From assembly GCA_018262895.1 (NCBI GenBank), contig JADFDJ010000001.1:124001-188000 (forward strand): a DNA stretch of 64,000 nucleotides, in the 5' to 3' direction. The position numbers were made by a program, and so were the translations under genes. This DNA comes from Methanomassiliicoccus sp. (GTDB taxonomy: Archaea; Thermoplasmatota; Thermoplasmata; Methanomassiliicoccales; Methanomassiliicoccaceae). Below, piece after piece: positions 1 through 9,663 of this stretch. The notes beneath the pieces are model-generated. The model had not been told where the DNA came from, made no database searches, and was given only the letters and a program-made list of their open reading frames with translations. The stretch's first letter is position 1. Every line of letters starts with the position of its first letter.

Positions 1-2593
1 TCGAGCCATATACGTCGATGATGAGCCCGCGCTTCTCGAGGTGACCAAGGTCTTCTTGGAGATGGAGGGGGACATCGAGGTCCTGGCCTTGGATAGCTGC
101 AGAAAGGCCCTGCCTCTGATCATGAGGGGTGGTTTCGATGTCATAGTCTCGGATTACCAGATGGCCGAGATGAGCGGTCTTGACCTTCTAAAGGCGTTGA
201 AGAACGCGGGCAATGACGTCCCCTTCATCTTATTCACCGGAAAGGGCCGTGAGGAGGTCGCCATGGAGGCGATCAACAACGGTGCCGATTTCTACATCCA
301 GAAAGGAGGCAACCCCTCGGTGCAGTTCCAGGAGCTGAAGAACGCCATCTTCAAGCTCGCGCAGAAAAGGACGGCGGAGATGGCGTTGCGGGAGAGGGAG
401 GAGAAGCTTCGGCTGCTCACCGACAACATGACGGACGTGGTCTTCGAGATCGACGCCAAGGGCAACGTAAAATACGTTTGTCCTTCCGTGAAAGCGGTCA
501 TAGGATACGAACCTGCCTCTTTGATTGGTAAGAACGCCCTAATGTGGGTCCACCCTGAGGATCGGGAGATGGTAAGGCAGCAGTTCCTGAAAATGGCTTC
601 CGGAGAGCACCAGGATAAGGCCAAGATCTTGTGCCGCTTCAAGACCCCAAACGATAGGTATCTTTGGCTGGAGACCATTGGGAAGGCCATCCACAGTAAG
701 GATGGCCCGTCCACTGGCTACGTTCTTAGCTCCAGGGATGTCACCTCCAGGATGGAGGCCGAGGCGGCCCGCCTCGAGTCCGAAAGGAAGTACAAGAACA
801 TCATCGATAATGCCAACGATGAGTTCTTGATCATCGATATGCAGGGCAAGGTGCTGGAGGCCAATAAGGTCGCCAGCCTGATGCTTGGATACTCCCATGA
901 GGAACTTGTAGGAATGGACATCAAGGTCATCGACCCTAACAGCCCGATCGGTCGTTCGTTACCGGTCCAGCTCGAACCCGTGAAAGATAATGTCTCCATC
1001 GTGGAGACCTGCCATTACACCAAGGATGGGAGGGCCATTCCTGTGGAGGTCTCACGCACGCCCATCGACCTTGCGGGCAGTCCCGCGATCCTTCTGATAG
1101 TCCGTAATATATCGGAGCGCAAGGAGGTGGAGCGGCAGCTCCGTAACTCGGAGAGCCTGCTGAGCCAGACACAGAGGGCCGCCCATATCGGAGGGTATCA
1201 TATCGACCTTGTGAATGGAACTGCCAGCTGGACCGAGGAGGCTTACCGACTGTGCGGTCTCGACCCATTCAAGATGGGGCTGGAGTGCGAGGACTACATG
1301 AAGCTCGGGCTCCCAGGGGAACGCGATACTTTCTCTGAGGCATGGTGGACAATGCCCGACCGCAACACGGAGTTCGATTTCGTGTACATGCTGGTCGTGC
1401 CCAACTCCGGTCTCCGCCATCTTCGCAACCGGGGCCAGCTGGAGCTGGACGATGAGGGGAATCTGAAGGGTATCTTCGGCACCATAATGGATGTCACCTA
1501 CCTGAAGGCCACGGAGAGCCGACTGCAGGAGAACCAGAGGTTGCTGGATGAGCTGGAGAGGGATTCTCGGATTGCGAGCTTCAGGATAAACTGGGCGCGG
1601 AAGGAGCATCACTTCTCGGACGAGATATATCGCATCCTGGGGCTGAAGCCAGAGGAGGGCATGCCTTACAATAACATGCTGGAACTGGTGCACCCTGATG
1701 ACATAGCCCGCTATCAGGAGAGCATGAAGCTCATAAGAACGGGCAAGGAAGAGGTGGACTTCGAATTCCGTGTGATAAAGAAGGACGGTTCCATCTTAAG
1801 CCTTAAGAGCAGGGTTCGTCCGGAGAAGGGTCCCCACGGTGATGTTGAGGGAGTCTCCGGTTCCATCACAGATGTCACGGACCGGATCATGGCAGAACAG
1901 GCGGTCCGCCTGGCAGAGATCAAGATCGCCCTGATGGGAGATATCACTCGCAGCGAGGTCAGCCGGAAGATCAAGACATTGAACGGTTACCTGCAGATGG
2001 CATTGAACCGGTCGCATGACCCTGTAGTAAGGGAGCTGATGGCCAAGGCTCGGACGACCACCAGGAGCATCAACCACAAGATCATGTTCAATGAGGACTA
2101 TCTCAATCTAGGCCAGACGAGGCCAAAGTGGATCAATCTGGAGGAGTGCTGCCAGGCTGCGATATCCAAGTTGGACCTGGGATCGGTCAAGGTGAGCATG
2201 GGCCTGCAAAGCTTCGAAGTTCTAGCCGATCCCATGCTGGAGAAGGTGTTCTACAAGCTGATGGAGAACTCCCTGTTACATGGTGGCACCCTGAGCACCG
2301 TAACCATCAGCTCCAAGCTCACCGCGTTCGGCCTCGTGGTGACTATCCAGGACAACGGGAAGGGCATCTCTCCAGGGGACCGGAAGAAGCTGTTCAACTG
2401 GGAGTTCCGTGGGCGACGAGGACACAGTCTCCACCTGGTCGCGGAGGTGCTTCGCCTGTCAGGGATGTCCATCCAAGAGACCGGCTACGATGGAAGCGGG
2501 TCCAGGTTCGAGATATCCATCCCTCCCGGCCTGTTCCGCCAGAGGGGGGTTCTGGAGCCGGGTGAGCAGGTCCGGGCCCCTGCCGCCATCTGA
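1..2593 (+). CDS. Receiver-PAS(x4) sensor protein with degenerate histidine-kinase core, 5' partial
   Basis: The reading frame is open from base 2 (I-Y-V-D-D-E-P, the acidic start of a receiver domain), so the gene begins left of the window; the GTG at 41 is internal. Order: receiver domain with phospho-acceptor Asp in VSDYQM, about four PAS/PAC units (roughly 430-2020), then a dimerisation/HATPase module (from about 2020). The N box (LMENSLLHGG) and G1 box (DNGKGI) are recognisable. Where related archaeal kinases have ITRHD, this protein has ITRSE, so the phosphorylatable His is missing, and the G2 region (RRGHSLHLV) is weak. Likely a cytoplasmic signal-sensing protein; no transmembrane segment is visible. 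Whether it phosphorylates anything is uncertain. Confidence 0.85.
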   Translation, partial: RAIYVDDEPALLEVTKVFLEMEGDIEVLALDSCRKALPLIMRGGFDVIVSDYQMAEMSGLDLLKALKNAGNDVPFILFTGKGREEVAMEAINNGADFYIQKGGNPSVQFQELKNAIFKLAQKRTAEMALREREEKLRLLTDNMTDVVFEIDAKGNVKYVCPSVKAVIGYEPASLIGKNALMWVHPEDREMVRQQFLKMASGEHQDKAKILCRFKTPNDRYLWLETIGKAIHSKDGPSTGYVLSSRDVTSRMEAEAARLESERKYKNIIDNANDEFLIIDMQGKVLEANKVASLMLGYSHEELVGMDIKVIDPNSPIGRSLPVQLEPVKDNVSIVETCHYTKDGRAIPVEVSRTPIDLAGSPAILLIVRNISERKEVERQLRNSESLLSQTQRAAHIGGYHIDLVNGTASWTEEAYRLCGLDPFKMGLECEDYMKLGLPGERDTFSEAWWTMPDRNTEFDFVYMLVVPNSGLRHLRNRGQLELDDEGNLKGIFGTIMDVTYLKATESRLQENQRLLDELERDSRIASFRINWARKEHHFSDEIYRILGLKPEEGMPYNNMLELVHPDDIARYQESMKLIRTGKEEVDFEFRVIKKDGSILSLKSRVRPEKGPHGDVEGVSGSITDVTDRIMAEQAVRLAEIKIALMGDITRSEVSRKIKTLNGYLQMALNRSHDPVVRELMAKARTTTRSINHKIMFNEDYLNLGQTRPKWINLEECCQAAISKLDLGSVKVSMGLQSFEVLADPMLEKVFYKLMENSLLHGGTLSTVTISSKLTAFGLVVTIQDNGKGISPGDRKKLFNWEFRGRRGHSLHLVAEVLRLSGMSIQETGYDGSGSRFEISIPPGLFRQRGVLEPGEQVRAPAAI

Positions 2594-2623
2594 ACTGGCT
2601 GCACACAAGAATGGAACAGCAGG

Positions 2624-2770
2624 TCATTTCTTATGAGGATGCCTAAGGAGGTTAAGGCACTTCTTGGAGCCACGGACTACCTTTTCGTCACGGCAGCGGA
2701 CCTTGTGGGGGCAGATGAAGCATCTCGTATGCCAGGTCAACAGCTCTCCGCCCTTCTCCTGCTTGGCCAT
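2624..2770 (-). CDS. Small Cys-rich protein (48 aa), possible zinc finger
   Basis: Not a family I recognise. The ATG at 2770 is preceded by a GAGGTT ribosome-binding site and, further up at about 2810-2819, a TATA-like GCTATATC, so both signals are spaced as for a real archaeal gene. The product is basic and contains CFICPHKVRC plus a fourth Cys near the end (KKC), a possible four-Cys metal site. It sits convergently against the sensor gene. The frame stays open upstream to 2860, but the ribosome-binding site favours 2770. Very short, so it could be a chance frame. Confidence 0.45.
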   Translation of the reverse strand: MAKQEKGGELLTWHTRCFICPHKVRCRDEKVVRGSKKCLNLLRHPHKK

Positions 2771-2879
2771 ATTACAACCTCGGATTATCGCATGAGTATG
2801 GACGACTAAGGCGATATAGCTCACGTTCAATGCAGAGTGTGGTCGGGAGCAAGGTGCCAACTGACCAGGATCTGCCTGA

Positions 2880-4289
2880 TCACACGTTCCGGAGGCCGCC
2901 GGTGACCGCCTTCCGAGCGTTGGGATTGGTAAGGTTTCCGAAGATGATGCTGCGGGCAGTGGGGTTCACTATGAGAACGTGCAGGAGCTCCTTGAGCCCC
3001 CCGAGGCTCTTCCAGGTGTCCATGAATGCCCCGTAGCCATCCCTTACCAGGGACTCCAGCTCTGCCTGGGAGGCGTTCTCGGGGAAGTACTCGAAGACCC
3101 GATGGTTGGTCTTCCAGTCCTCCTCTTTGACCACACCCTTGGCCTTGAGGTCGTCCCACAGCGGCGTTCCCACCAGGAGGTCCAGAATGTTGTACTGCAC
3201 TCCATGCGGCCTCAGGGAGCGGGCGAAGTCGATGGTGGAACGCATCTCCTCCTTGGACTCTATGGGCGCGCCTATGATGTAGGAGGTTATCACCAGCATC
3301 CCGGCCTTCTTGGCGTTGGCCACGGCCTCCTCGGTGCGCTGAGGGGTCTGCCTCTTGTTGTAGAACTGAAGGACCCTGGGTGACGAGGACTCCGCACCGA
3401 AGTAGATGACGTTGAAGCCTGCGGCCTTCATCTTCTTAAGGAGGGGGAGTGATGCGTGTCCGGCCCTGCCTTCGCAGTACAGCCTCATCTTGATCCTCCT
3501 CTCCGTAATGAGCCGACAGATCTCCTCCACCCGGGCGGTGTTCTGCGTGAAATTGTCGTCCACGAGGACGCATTCCCTGTAACCCTGTTGGTACAGCATC
3601 TCCATCTCTCCCACCACGTTCTCGGCGCTGCGGTACCTCCACTTTCTCTCCGAGAACGCGGCGCAGGAGCAGTAGGTGCAGGAGAAGGGGCAGCCGCGGG
3701 ACGTGGATATGGTCGTGAACTTGCGGAAGGTCAGAGGAATGCCCTGGAAGTAGTAGCCGTAACGTAAATCCCCCAGCAGGGAGCGGTCAGGATAATCCAG
3801 GGAATCAAGGTCGTTTATGAGCGACAGGGGCCTGTCTATCCAGCTCCCGTCCTCCCTGCGGGTCGTCAGCCCCTCCACGTCCTCCAACCCCTGGCCGTTC
3901 TCAATGCGGTCAAGGAGCATGGGCAGCGCCCGCTCCGCCTCTCCCTTGATGATGTGGTCGATGAAAGGGTACTCTCTCAGGATATTGCGGGCAGCGAAGG
4001 TGGCATGGTAGCCGCCGAGGATTATCTTCATTTCCGGGAAGAGCTCGTGAGCCTTCCGAAGGGTCTCCATGGTCACCAGGAACGTATGGGTGGAGCAGTT
4101 CATGCCCAGGACATCCGGCCGCTCCTCGGCGATCCGCTCCACCATCTGGTCCACTGTGTAGTTGAGGCAGAAGGCATCCACGATCGATATCTCGTCCCGG
4201 GGACGGGCCTTCTTAAGAGCGCCTGCAATATATAGCAGACCGAGAGGGGGCCACATCTCCGTGGTCCTCCAAGGGGGCGTCGCCAGCAT
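2880..4289 (-). CDS. B12-binding-domain radical SAM protein
   Basis: About 469 aa. The N-terminal half resembles the cobalamin-binding fold of this superfamily (MLATPPW start, later LGGYHATF). The radical SAM cluster motif CPFSCTYC (C200, C204, C207) follows, then a TIM-barrel region with YFGAESSS and a C-terminal helical tail. Such enzymes use S-adenosylmethionine and a 4Fe-4S cluster, often for methylation or ring rearrangement; the substrate cannot be told here. I chose the ATG at 4289 because the family starts close to MLATPPW and GAGG precedes it; the frame runs further up to 4352. Monocistronic, divergent from hisG. Confidence 0.85.
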   Translation of the reverse strand: MLATPPWRTTEMWPPLGLLYIAGALKKARPRDEISIVDAFCLNYTVDQMVERIAEERPDVLGMNCSTHTFLVTMETLRKAHELFPEMKIILGGYHATFAARNILREYPFIDHIIKGEAERALPMLLDRIENGQGLEDVEGLTTRREDGSWIDRPLSLINDLDSLDYPDRSLLGDLRYGYYFQGIPLTFRKFTTISTSRGCPFSCTYCSCAAFSERKWRYRSAENVVGEMEMLYQQGYRECVLVDDNFTQNTARVEEICRLITERRIKMRLYCEGRAGHASLPLLKKMKAAGFNVIYFGAESSSPRVLQFYNKRQTPQRTEEAVANAKKAGMLVITSYIIGAPIESKEEMRSTIDFARSLRPHGVQYNILDLLVGTPLWDDLKAKGVVKEEDWKTNHRVFEYFPENASQAELESLVRDGYGAFMDTWKSLGGLKELLHVLIVNPTARSIIFGNLTNPNARKAVTGGLRNV

Positions 4290-4408
4290 TATCCTCAAGG
4301 ATATCGTGACAATATTGTGTACCAGCCATAAAAGAATTTTCTGGCCTTGCATGGTGTGGCAGGGTCCTAAACCATGTCCGAGGCTGGACCTTGAGTAAAG
4401 GACACATG

Positions 4409-4417
4409 TTTTTTATG
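4409..4417 (+). promoter_or_regulatory. Probable TATA box of the his operon
   Basis: T-rich TTTTTTATG lies about 45-50 bases before the hisG start, which would put transcription near 4440 and leave a leader of about 20 bases. It is the only AT-rich element in this short intergenic stretch. Confidence 0.45.
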
Positions 4418-4460
4418 GGGACAGGATATCACCAACTCAGTATAGAAACGGGATGAAGGT

Positions 4461-5324
4461 ATGTCGATAAAACTGGCCGTGCCGAACAAGGGACGCCTGA
4501 ACGAGAGGTCGGTGGAGATCCTCGAGCGGGCGGGCCTAGAACTGGAGGACGGGGGCGAGCGGAGACTGTACGCCTCTGTCAAGAACGGCGACCTTTCGGT
4601 CATGTTCCTGCGGGCGCAGGACATTGTCAAGTTCGTGCATAGGGGCGCGGTGGACATGGGCATCACTGGTTGGGACCTGGTTCTGGAATCAGGTCTGGAC
4701 GTCCACAAGCTGATGGATATGGGATTCGGTCGGTGCCGGCTGTCGGTAGCGGTCCCGGAGGAGAAGGGCATCGAGGACATAAGGGACATACCGGACGGCT
4801 CCATAGTGGCCACATCCTTCCCGGGGATGACCCAGAAGTACTTTGAGAAGAACGGGAAGAAGGTGGAGATCACCACCATCTCCGGAGCGGCGGAGGTCAC
4901 CCCGCACCTGGGGGTCGCGGACCTGATCGTGGACCTGGTTTCCAGCGGAAGCACCCTCAAGACCAACCACCTCAAGGAGATCGCGGTCATCGCAGAGTCA
5001 CAGGCAGTCCTAATTGCCAGCAAGGAGGCCATGAAGGTCAAGAGGACAGAGATGGAGGAGCTCGCCTCCGCCATCAGGAGCGTGATGGACGCAGAGAGGA
5101 AGCGCTACTTGATGGCCGACGTGCCCCTTGCGTCCCTTGACGAGGTGAGAGGGTTCCTTCCCGGCATCGCCGGCCCCACCGTGATGAACATCGCCGGTCG
5201 CGATGATGTGGTCGCCATCCATGTTGTCGTGGACAAGGCCGAGATATACCAATCGGTCAACAAGCTAAAGCGGCTGGGGGCGACGGGCATCCTCATCGTT
5301 CCCATAGACCGCATGGTCCCCTGA
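4461..5324 (+). CDS. hisG: ATP phosphoribosyltransferase, long form
   Basis: First step of histidine synthesis: condenses ATP with PRPP. At 287 aa it is the long form, with two periplasmic-binding-like catalytic lobes and a C-terminal PII-like regulatory domain (from about residue 210), so it should be feedback-inhibited by histidine and need no HisZ. The N-terminus (IKLAVPNKGRLNERS), GITGWDLVLE and the phosphate-binding segment DLVSSGSTL are typical. First gene of a ten-gene operon; hisC starts 9 bases after its stop. Confidence 0.95.
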   Translation: MSIKLAVPNKGRLNERSVEILERAGLELEDGGERRLYASVKNGDLSVMFLRAQDIVKFVHRGAVDMGITGWDLVLESGLDVHKLMDMGFGRCRLSVAVPEEKGIEDIRDIPDGSIVATSFPGMTQKYFEKNGKKVEITTISGAAEVTPHLGVADLIVDLVSSGSTLKTNHLKEIAVIAESQAVLIASKEAMKVKRTEMEELASAIRSVMDAERKRYLMADVPLASLDEVRGFLPGIAGPTVMNIAGRDDVVAIHVVVDKAEIYQSVNKLKRLGATGILIVPIDRMVP

Positions 5325-5333
5325 GGTGCTCTG

Positions 5334-6380
5334 ATGAAGGAAGAATGGGTCCGATCCACCGTCAGGGATATTCCGCTGTATTATAACCCCAAGGTCCAGG
5401 CCGTTCGTATGGACACGTCCACCAACGTATTGGGCACCAACCCCAGCGCGAGAGAGGTTCTCGCCAGGTCCGCGGACCTTGACCTGAACCAGTACCCCAC
5501 ACCTTACTCCGACGGCCTGCGCCAGGCCCTGGCCCAGCGCTACGGTCTCCATGAGGACAACTTCGTGGTCGGCAACGGTTCCGACGAGGCGCTGGACATA
5601 ATATTCAAATCATTTATGGAGCCGGGCGAGACCGTGGTCGCTCCCTATCCGTCGTACGTTCTCCACGGATTCTTCGTGAAGATCAACGGGGGCCGGTTCG
5701 TGACCGTGGACCTCAGGCCGGGTTTCCAGCTGGACGCTGATGCCATGCTCGCCGCCAAGGGTAAGCTCATAATACTATGTACCCCCAACAACCCCACCGC
5801 CAACACCTTCGACCACGCCGACGTTGAAAGGCTGGTCCAGGAACACGACGGCCCCGTGGTGGTGGACGAGGCCTATGGAGAGTACGCCGACAGGTCCTTC
5901 CTCCCCCGGGTCGAGGAGTTCGACAACCTCATCGTCACCCGGACCTTCTCCAAGGCCTACGGTCTGGCGGGAATGCGCGTAGGGTACATGGCCTCCAACC
6001 TTAAGATGGCGGGCATCATGCAGCGCATCAAGATACCCTATTCGCTGAACCAGGTGAGCGAGAGGGCGGCGATCGCGGCGCTGAAGGACACCACATATGT
6101 GGACATGGCCGTGGACCTGGTGAGGAGGGAGAGGGAGCGCCTCTCGCAGGGCCTGGAGTCCCTAGGCTTCAAGACCTACCCTTCACAAAGCAATTTCATC
6201 CTGTTCAAGAGCCCCCACCCTTCCGGGGAGCTGGTCAAGCGCTTGGCGGAGAAGGGCGTCCTCGTCCGCAACTTCGGAGGGCTGAGGATGCTGGAGAACT
6301 GCCTGCGCACCACAATCGGGACCAGAGAGCTGAACGACCTGTTGCTGTCCAAGCTGGGAGAGGTGATGAGGGAATGGTGA
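5334..6380 (+). CDS. hisC: Histidinol-phosphate aminotransferase
   Basis: PLP-dependent fold-type I enzyme of 348 aa converting imidazole-acetol phosphate to histidinol phosphate. The PLP lysine is K207 in TFSKAYGLAGMRVGY; CTPNNPT and VVDEAYGEY are the expected cofactor-binding segments, and an Arg near the C-terminus (LRTTIG) binds phosphate. A related enzyme, CobD, lies at 25.8-26.9 kb, but the his-operon position and the sequence make this one HisC. Its stop overlaps the hisH start by 7 bases, suggesting translational coupling. Confidence 0.95.
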   Translation: MKEEWVRSTVRDIPLYYNPKVQAVRMDTSTNVLGTNPSAREVLARSADLDLNQYPTPYSDGLRQALAQRYGLHEDNFVVGNGSDEALDIIFKSFMEPGETVVAPYPSYVLHGFFVKINGGRFVTVDLRPGFQLDADAMLAAKGKLIILCTPNNPTANTFDHADVERLVQEHDGPVVVDEAYGEYADRSFLPRVEEFDNLIVTRTFSKAYGLAGMRVGYMASNLKMAGIMQRIKIPYSLNQVSERAAIAALKDTTYVDMAVDLVRRERERLSQGLESLGFKTYPSQSNFILFKSPHPSGELVKRLAEKGVLVRNFGGLRMLENCLRTTIGTRELNDLLLSKLGEVMREW

Positions 6381-7039
6381 CCATCAGACGATCCATAAAG
6401 TACCCCGAGGAGAACGATTCCTACCGCATCGGTCAGAGGCCGAGGGTGAAGGTCTCTATCGCCGACTACGGTGTGGGCAACCTTCACTCCATACGCAAGG
6501 CCCTGGAGCTTGCGGGCGCGCGCCCAGTGATAGAGTCCAACATGAAGAACCTCCTCGACGCCGAGGTGATCGTCTTTCCGGGCGTGGGGGCTTTCGACAG
6601 CGCCATGGAGAGGCTTCTCCCTCACAAGGAGATGCTGGCCGACCGCCTCAACGCCGGGACGCCCTGCCTTGGCATATGCATAGGGGCGCAGATCCTGTTC
6701 GAAGGCAGCGAGGAGGGCAGGAGACCTGGACTGGGGGTCATTAAGGGCAAGGTGGTCCGATTGAAGGCCGAGAGGGTCCCCCACATGGGATGGAACAAGG
6801 TGGTCTCCGTGGACAAGGCCTTCGAGGGCACTCCCTCTCCCTACTACTATTTCGCTCACTCCTACCACGGTGTTCCCTCCGAGGATGCGACCGTGGCCAC
6901 CACTGACTACTTCGGAGAGTTCCCGTCCGCCTTCAGAAAAAAGAATGTGCTCGGAGTGCAATTCCACCCAGAGAAGAGCAACGCCTCCGGGGCGGTCTTC
7001 CTGAGGAACTTCGTAAAATTCATCGAGGCCAAGCTATGA
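6374..7039 (+). CDS. hisH: Imidazole glycerol phosphate synthase, glutaminase subunit
   Basis: Class I glutamine amidotransferase that feeds ammonia to HisF. The nucleophile Cys is in CLGICIGAQ and the His-Glu pair in GVQFHPEKS. The ATG at 6374 overlaps the hisC stop. It gives about 24 extra residues before the usual HisH start (VSIADYGVGNLHS), so the GTG at 6446 is a fair alternative. The family is normally about 200 aa. Confidence 0.93.
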   Translation: MVTIRRSIKYPEENDSYRIGQRPRVKVSIADYGVGNLHSIRKALELAGARPVIESNMKNLLDAEVIVFPGVGAFDSAMERLLPHKEMLADRLNAGTPCLGICIGAQILFEGSEEGRRPGLGVIKGKVVRLKAERVPHMGWNKVVSVDKAFEGTPSPYYYFAHSYHGVPSEDATVATTDYFGEFPSAFRKKNVLGVQFHPEKSNASGAVFLRNFVKFIEAKL

Positions 7040-7740
7040 TAGTACTGCCTGCAGTGGACCTGATGGACGGTAAGGTCGTCCAGCTCGTTGGTGGAAAGCC
7101 CGGGACCGAGAAGGTCTCCCTATCGAACCCCCGCGAGGTAGCGCTGGATTGGGAAAGGAAGGGGGCTCCGGCGATCCATATCGTTGATCTCAACGCGGCC
7201 ATGGGCCGGGGGGACAACTTCGAGGCCATAACCTCGATCATGTCCCGGATAAAGGTCCCCATCCAGGTCGGAGGGGGCATCCGCACGACGGAGGTGGCGG
7301 AGACGCTGCTGAACCTGGGCGCTTCCAAGGTGGTCGTGGGGACCAGGGCCATCACCGACCCCACATGGTTCGCTGAACTGGTGAGGTCCAATCAAAGGAA
7401 GATAATCCTCGCCCTTGATACCCTGGACGGAAAGGTGCAGGTTAAGGGTTGGAAGGAGTCCTCCAGGATCAAGCTTAAGGATGTCCTGAAGGCCACGGAG
7501 GGCCTCCCCCTGGGGGGTGTGCTGCACACCAACGTCAACGTGGAGGGGAAGGCCAAGGGGATCGATGTCGAGGAGACGAAGAACTTCCTCAGCATGTGCC
7601 CCCACGATGTCATCATCTCCGGTGGGGTCACCACCCTCGATGACCTGGCGGTGCTCGAGGACATAGGTGCGAGATCGGTAATCGTGGGTATGGCACTGTA
7701 TCTGGGAACCATCAAGCCGGAGCAGGTATGGGGGCCGTGA
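7036..7740 (+). CDS. hisA: ProFAR isomerase
   Basis: Phosphoribosylformimino-AICAR ribotide isomerase, a (beta/alpha)8 barrel of 234 aa. The first-strand Asp (VLPAVDLMDGKVVQL) and second catalytic Asp (LALDTLDGKV) are present, as are the two phosphate-binding Gly-rich loops (VGGGIRT and SGGVTTLDDL). ATGA overlap with hisH. HisF shares the fold but is encoded separately downstream. Confidence 0.94.
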   Translation: MIVLPAVDLMDGKVVQLVGGKPGTEKVSLSNPREVALDWERKGAPAIHIVDLNAAMGRGDNFEAITSIMSRIKVPIQVGGGIRTTEVAETLLNLGASKVVVGTRAITDPTWFAELVRSNQRKIILALDTLDGKVQVKGWKESSRIKLKDVLKATEGLPLGGVLHTNVNVEGKAKGIDVEETKNFLSMCPHDVIISGGVTTLDDLAVLEDIGARSVIVGMALYLGTIKPEQVWGP

Positions 7741-7742
7741 AC

Positions 7743-8291
7743 ATGAGGGAGTCCAAGCTGACCCGCAAGACCAAGGAGACGGACATCTCCCTGCACATTC
7801 TTCTGGAGGGAAGCGGTACAAGCGCTATTGATCTGGACGATCAGTTCCTGAGGCACATGCTGGAAACCCTTACCCGTTATGCGTCCTTCGACCTCGAGCT
7901 CAAGGCCACGGGGGACAACCCCCACCACCTCATCGAGGACGTGGCCATCGCTCTGGGGGCCGCTTTCCGGAGGTCGCTCGCCGATATCCCGGTGGAGCGC
8001 ATCGCCTCGGCCATGGTTCCCATGGACGATGCCCTGGTGACGGTCTCGGTGGACATCGTGGACCGCCCGTACTGCGACGCCGACTGCCCTGACCCGCTGT
8101 ACTCGCACTTCCTGCGCTCGTTCTCCATGTCCTCTGGTATAACGCTCCACATCATCGTCCACCGCGGCCTGGACGATCACCACGTGATAGAGGCGAGCTT
8201 CAAGGCCTTGGGGAAAGCCCTGAAAACGGCGGTGGTGCCGAGGGAGAGCGTGCTCAGCACCAAGGATGCGGTCAAGTATAGGAGCGGCTGA
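7743..8291 (+). CDS. hisB: Imidazoleglycerol-phosphate dehydratase
   Basis: Single-domain archaeal HisB of about 182 aa, a manganese enzyme. The metal-binding HxxxH motifs are visible: [12 protein letters not shown] and [12 protein letters not shown], together with the early [10 protein letters not shown] segment. I preferred the ATG at 7743 because the family begins close to RKTKETDI; an in-frame ATG at 7728 would overlap hisA by 13 bases. There is no fused phosphatase, consistent with the separate PHP phosphatase at the end of the his block. Confidence 0.94.
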   Translation: MRESKLTRKTKETDISLHILLEGSGTSAIDLDDQFLRHMLETLTRYASFDLELKATGDNPHHLIEDVAIALGAAFRRSLADIPVERIASAMVPMDDALVTVSVDIVDRPYCDADCPDPLYSHFLRSFSMSSGITLHIIVHRGLDDHHVIEASFKALGKALKTAVVPRESVLSTKDAVKYRSG

Positions 8292-8293
8292 GC

Positions 8294-9046
8294 ATGCTCA
8301 CCAAACGCATCATACCGTGCCTGGATGTCACCGAGGGGAAGGTCGTCAAGGGGGTCAAGTTCCAGAACCTCACCGGGGTGGGCTACCCTCCGGACCTGGC
8401 CAAGGCGTATGAGGAGCAGGGGGCCGATGAGGTGGTGTTCCTGGACATCACCGCCTCCTCGGACGCCCGCAAGACTCTGCTGGAAGTGGTGGAGAAGACC
8501 GCTGAAGGCCTGTTCGTCCCTCTCACCGTGGGCGGTGGCATACGCTCCAAGGAGGACATGAGGCTGGCCCTCAACGCCGGCGCGGACAAGGTCTCGGTCA
8601 ACACCGCGGCGGTGCATGATCCCAACCTTATAACGGCCTGCGCCGAGGACTTCGGGAGCCAGTGCGTGGTGGTGGCCATCGATGCCAAGAAGGAGCGGGG
8701 GCGATGGAAGGTCTATACCCACGGAGGCCGTCAGCGCACCGAGCTCGATGCCGTGGACTGGGCCTACGAGATGGAGGACCGCGGAGCGGGGGAGATCCTC
8801 CTCACGAGCATGGATGCCGACGGGACCACCGACGGTTACGACATCAAGCTCACGCAGCTGGTCGCGGACACCGTGAACATCCCCGTCATCGCCTCAGGGG
8901 GATGCGGGAATCCCGAGCACATCTACCAGGTGTTCGCCGAGACCAACGCCTCCGCGGCCCTGGCGGCCTCCATCTTCCACTACGGCACGTATACTGTCGG
9001 GGACGTTAAGAAATACCTTGCTGACCGTGGGGTGCTGGTGAGATGA
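8294..9046 (+). CDS. hisF: Imidazole glycerol phosphate synthase, cyclase subunit
   Basis: (beta/alpha)8 barrel of 250 aa that uses ammonia from HisH to form imidazole glycerol phosphate and AICAR. The catalytic Asp residues are in [15 protein letters not shown] and [22 protein letters not shown] and ASGGCG are the phosphate loops. It starts 2 bases after the hisB stop and its stop overlaps the next start. Confidence 0.96.
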   Translation: MLTKRIIPCLDVTEGKVVKGVKFQNLTGVGYPPDLAKAYEEQGADEVVFLDITASSDARKTLLEVVEKTAEGLFVPLTVGGGIRSKEDMRLALNAGADKVSVNTAAVHDPNLITACAEDFGSQCVVVAIDAKKERGRWKVYTHGGRQRTELDAVDWAYEMEDRGAGEILLTSMDADGTTDGYDIKLTQLVADTVNIPVIASGGCGNPEHIYQVFAETNASAALAASIFHYGTYTVGDVKKYLADRGVLVR

Positions 9047-9663
9047 GCGTGGAATTGAAGTTCAACGAGGACGGCCTCATGCCGGTCATCGTCCAGGATG
9101 CCCTTACCAACGAGGTCCTGATGATGGCGTGGACCAACCAGGAGGCCTATGACCTCATGCTCAGCACCGGGAGGACCCATTTCTGGTCCCGGTCGCGTCA
9201 GAAGCTGTGGATGAAGGGCGAGGAGTCCGGGCACGTGCAGGACATCGTGAGCATACAGACCGATTGCGATGCCGACACTTTGCTGGTCCGGGTCCGGCAG
9301 ACCGGTAACGCCTGCCACTTGGAACGCCCGTCCTGCTTCAGCGACGTGCTCTACGGCGACACGGGAGGGACCGCGGCCATCATCCCCGAGCTCAAGAGGA
9401 TCATCAGGGACCGGAAGGAGAACCCCCAGGAGGGAAGCTACACCAACCAGCTCCTTTCCAACGAGGACAAGGTGCTCAAGAAGGTGGTCGAGGAGGCGGG
9501 GGAGCTGGCCATCGCCGGCAAGGGCAAGGACCATGACAGCCAGGTCTTTGAGGCCGCTGACCTCATATACCATCAGATGGTCCTTTACGAGTACCTCGAG
9601 CTGCCCTTGGACGAGGTCTTCATGATGCTCAGCGAGAGGCACAAGGGAGGAAGGCGGAAATGA
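9043..9663 (+). CDS. hisIE: Bifunctional phosphoribosyl-AMP cyclohydrolase / phosphoribosyl-ATP pyrophosphatase
   Basis: Fusion of HisI (about residues 1-110) and HisE (about 115-206), catalysing steps 3 and 2 of the pathway. HisI features: [16 protein letters not shown], the metal-binding TDCDADT and GNACH with its Cys. HisE features: the MazG-like [15 protein letters not shown] and later FEAADLIYH. Many archaea keep hisI and hisE separate, so the fusion is a lineage trait. Confidence 0.94.
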   Translation: MSVELKFNEDGLMPVIVQDALTNEVLMMAWTNQEAYDLMLSTGRTHFWSRSRQKLWMKGEESGHVQDIVSIQTDCDADTLLVRVRQTGNACHLERPSCFSDVLYGDTGGTAAIIPELKRIIRDRKENPQEGSYTNQLLSNEDKVLKKVVEEAGELAIAGKGKDHDSQVFEAADLIYHQMVLYEYLELPLDEVFMMLSERHKGGRRK

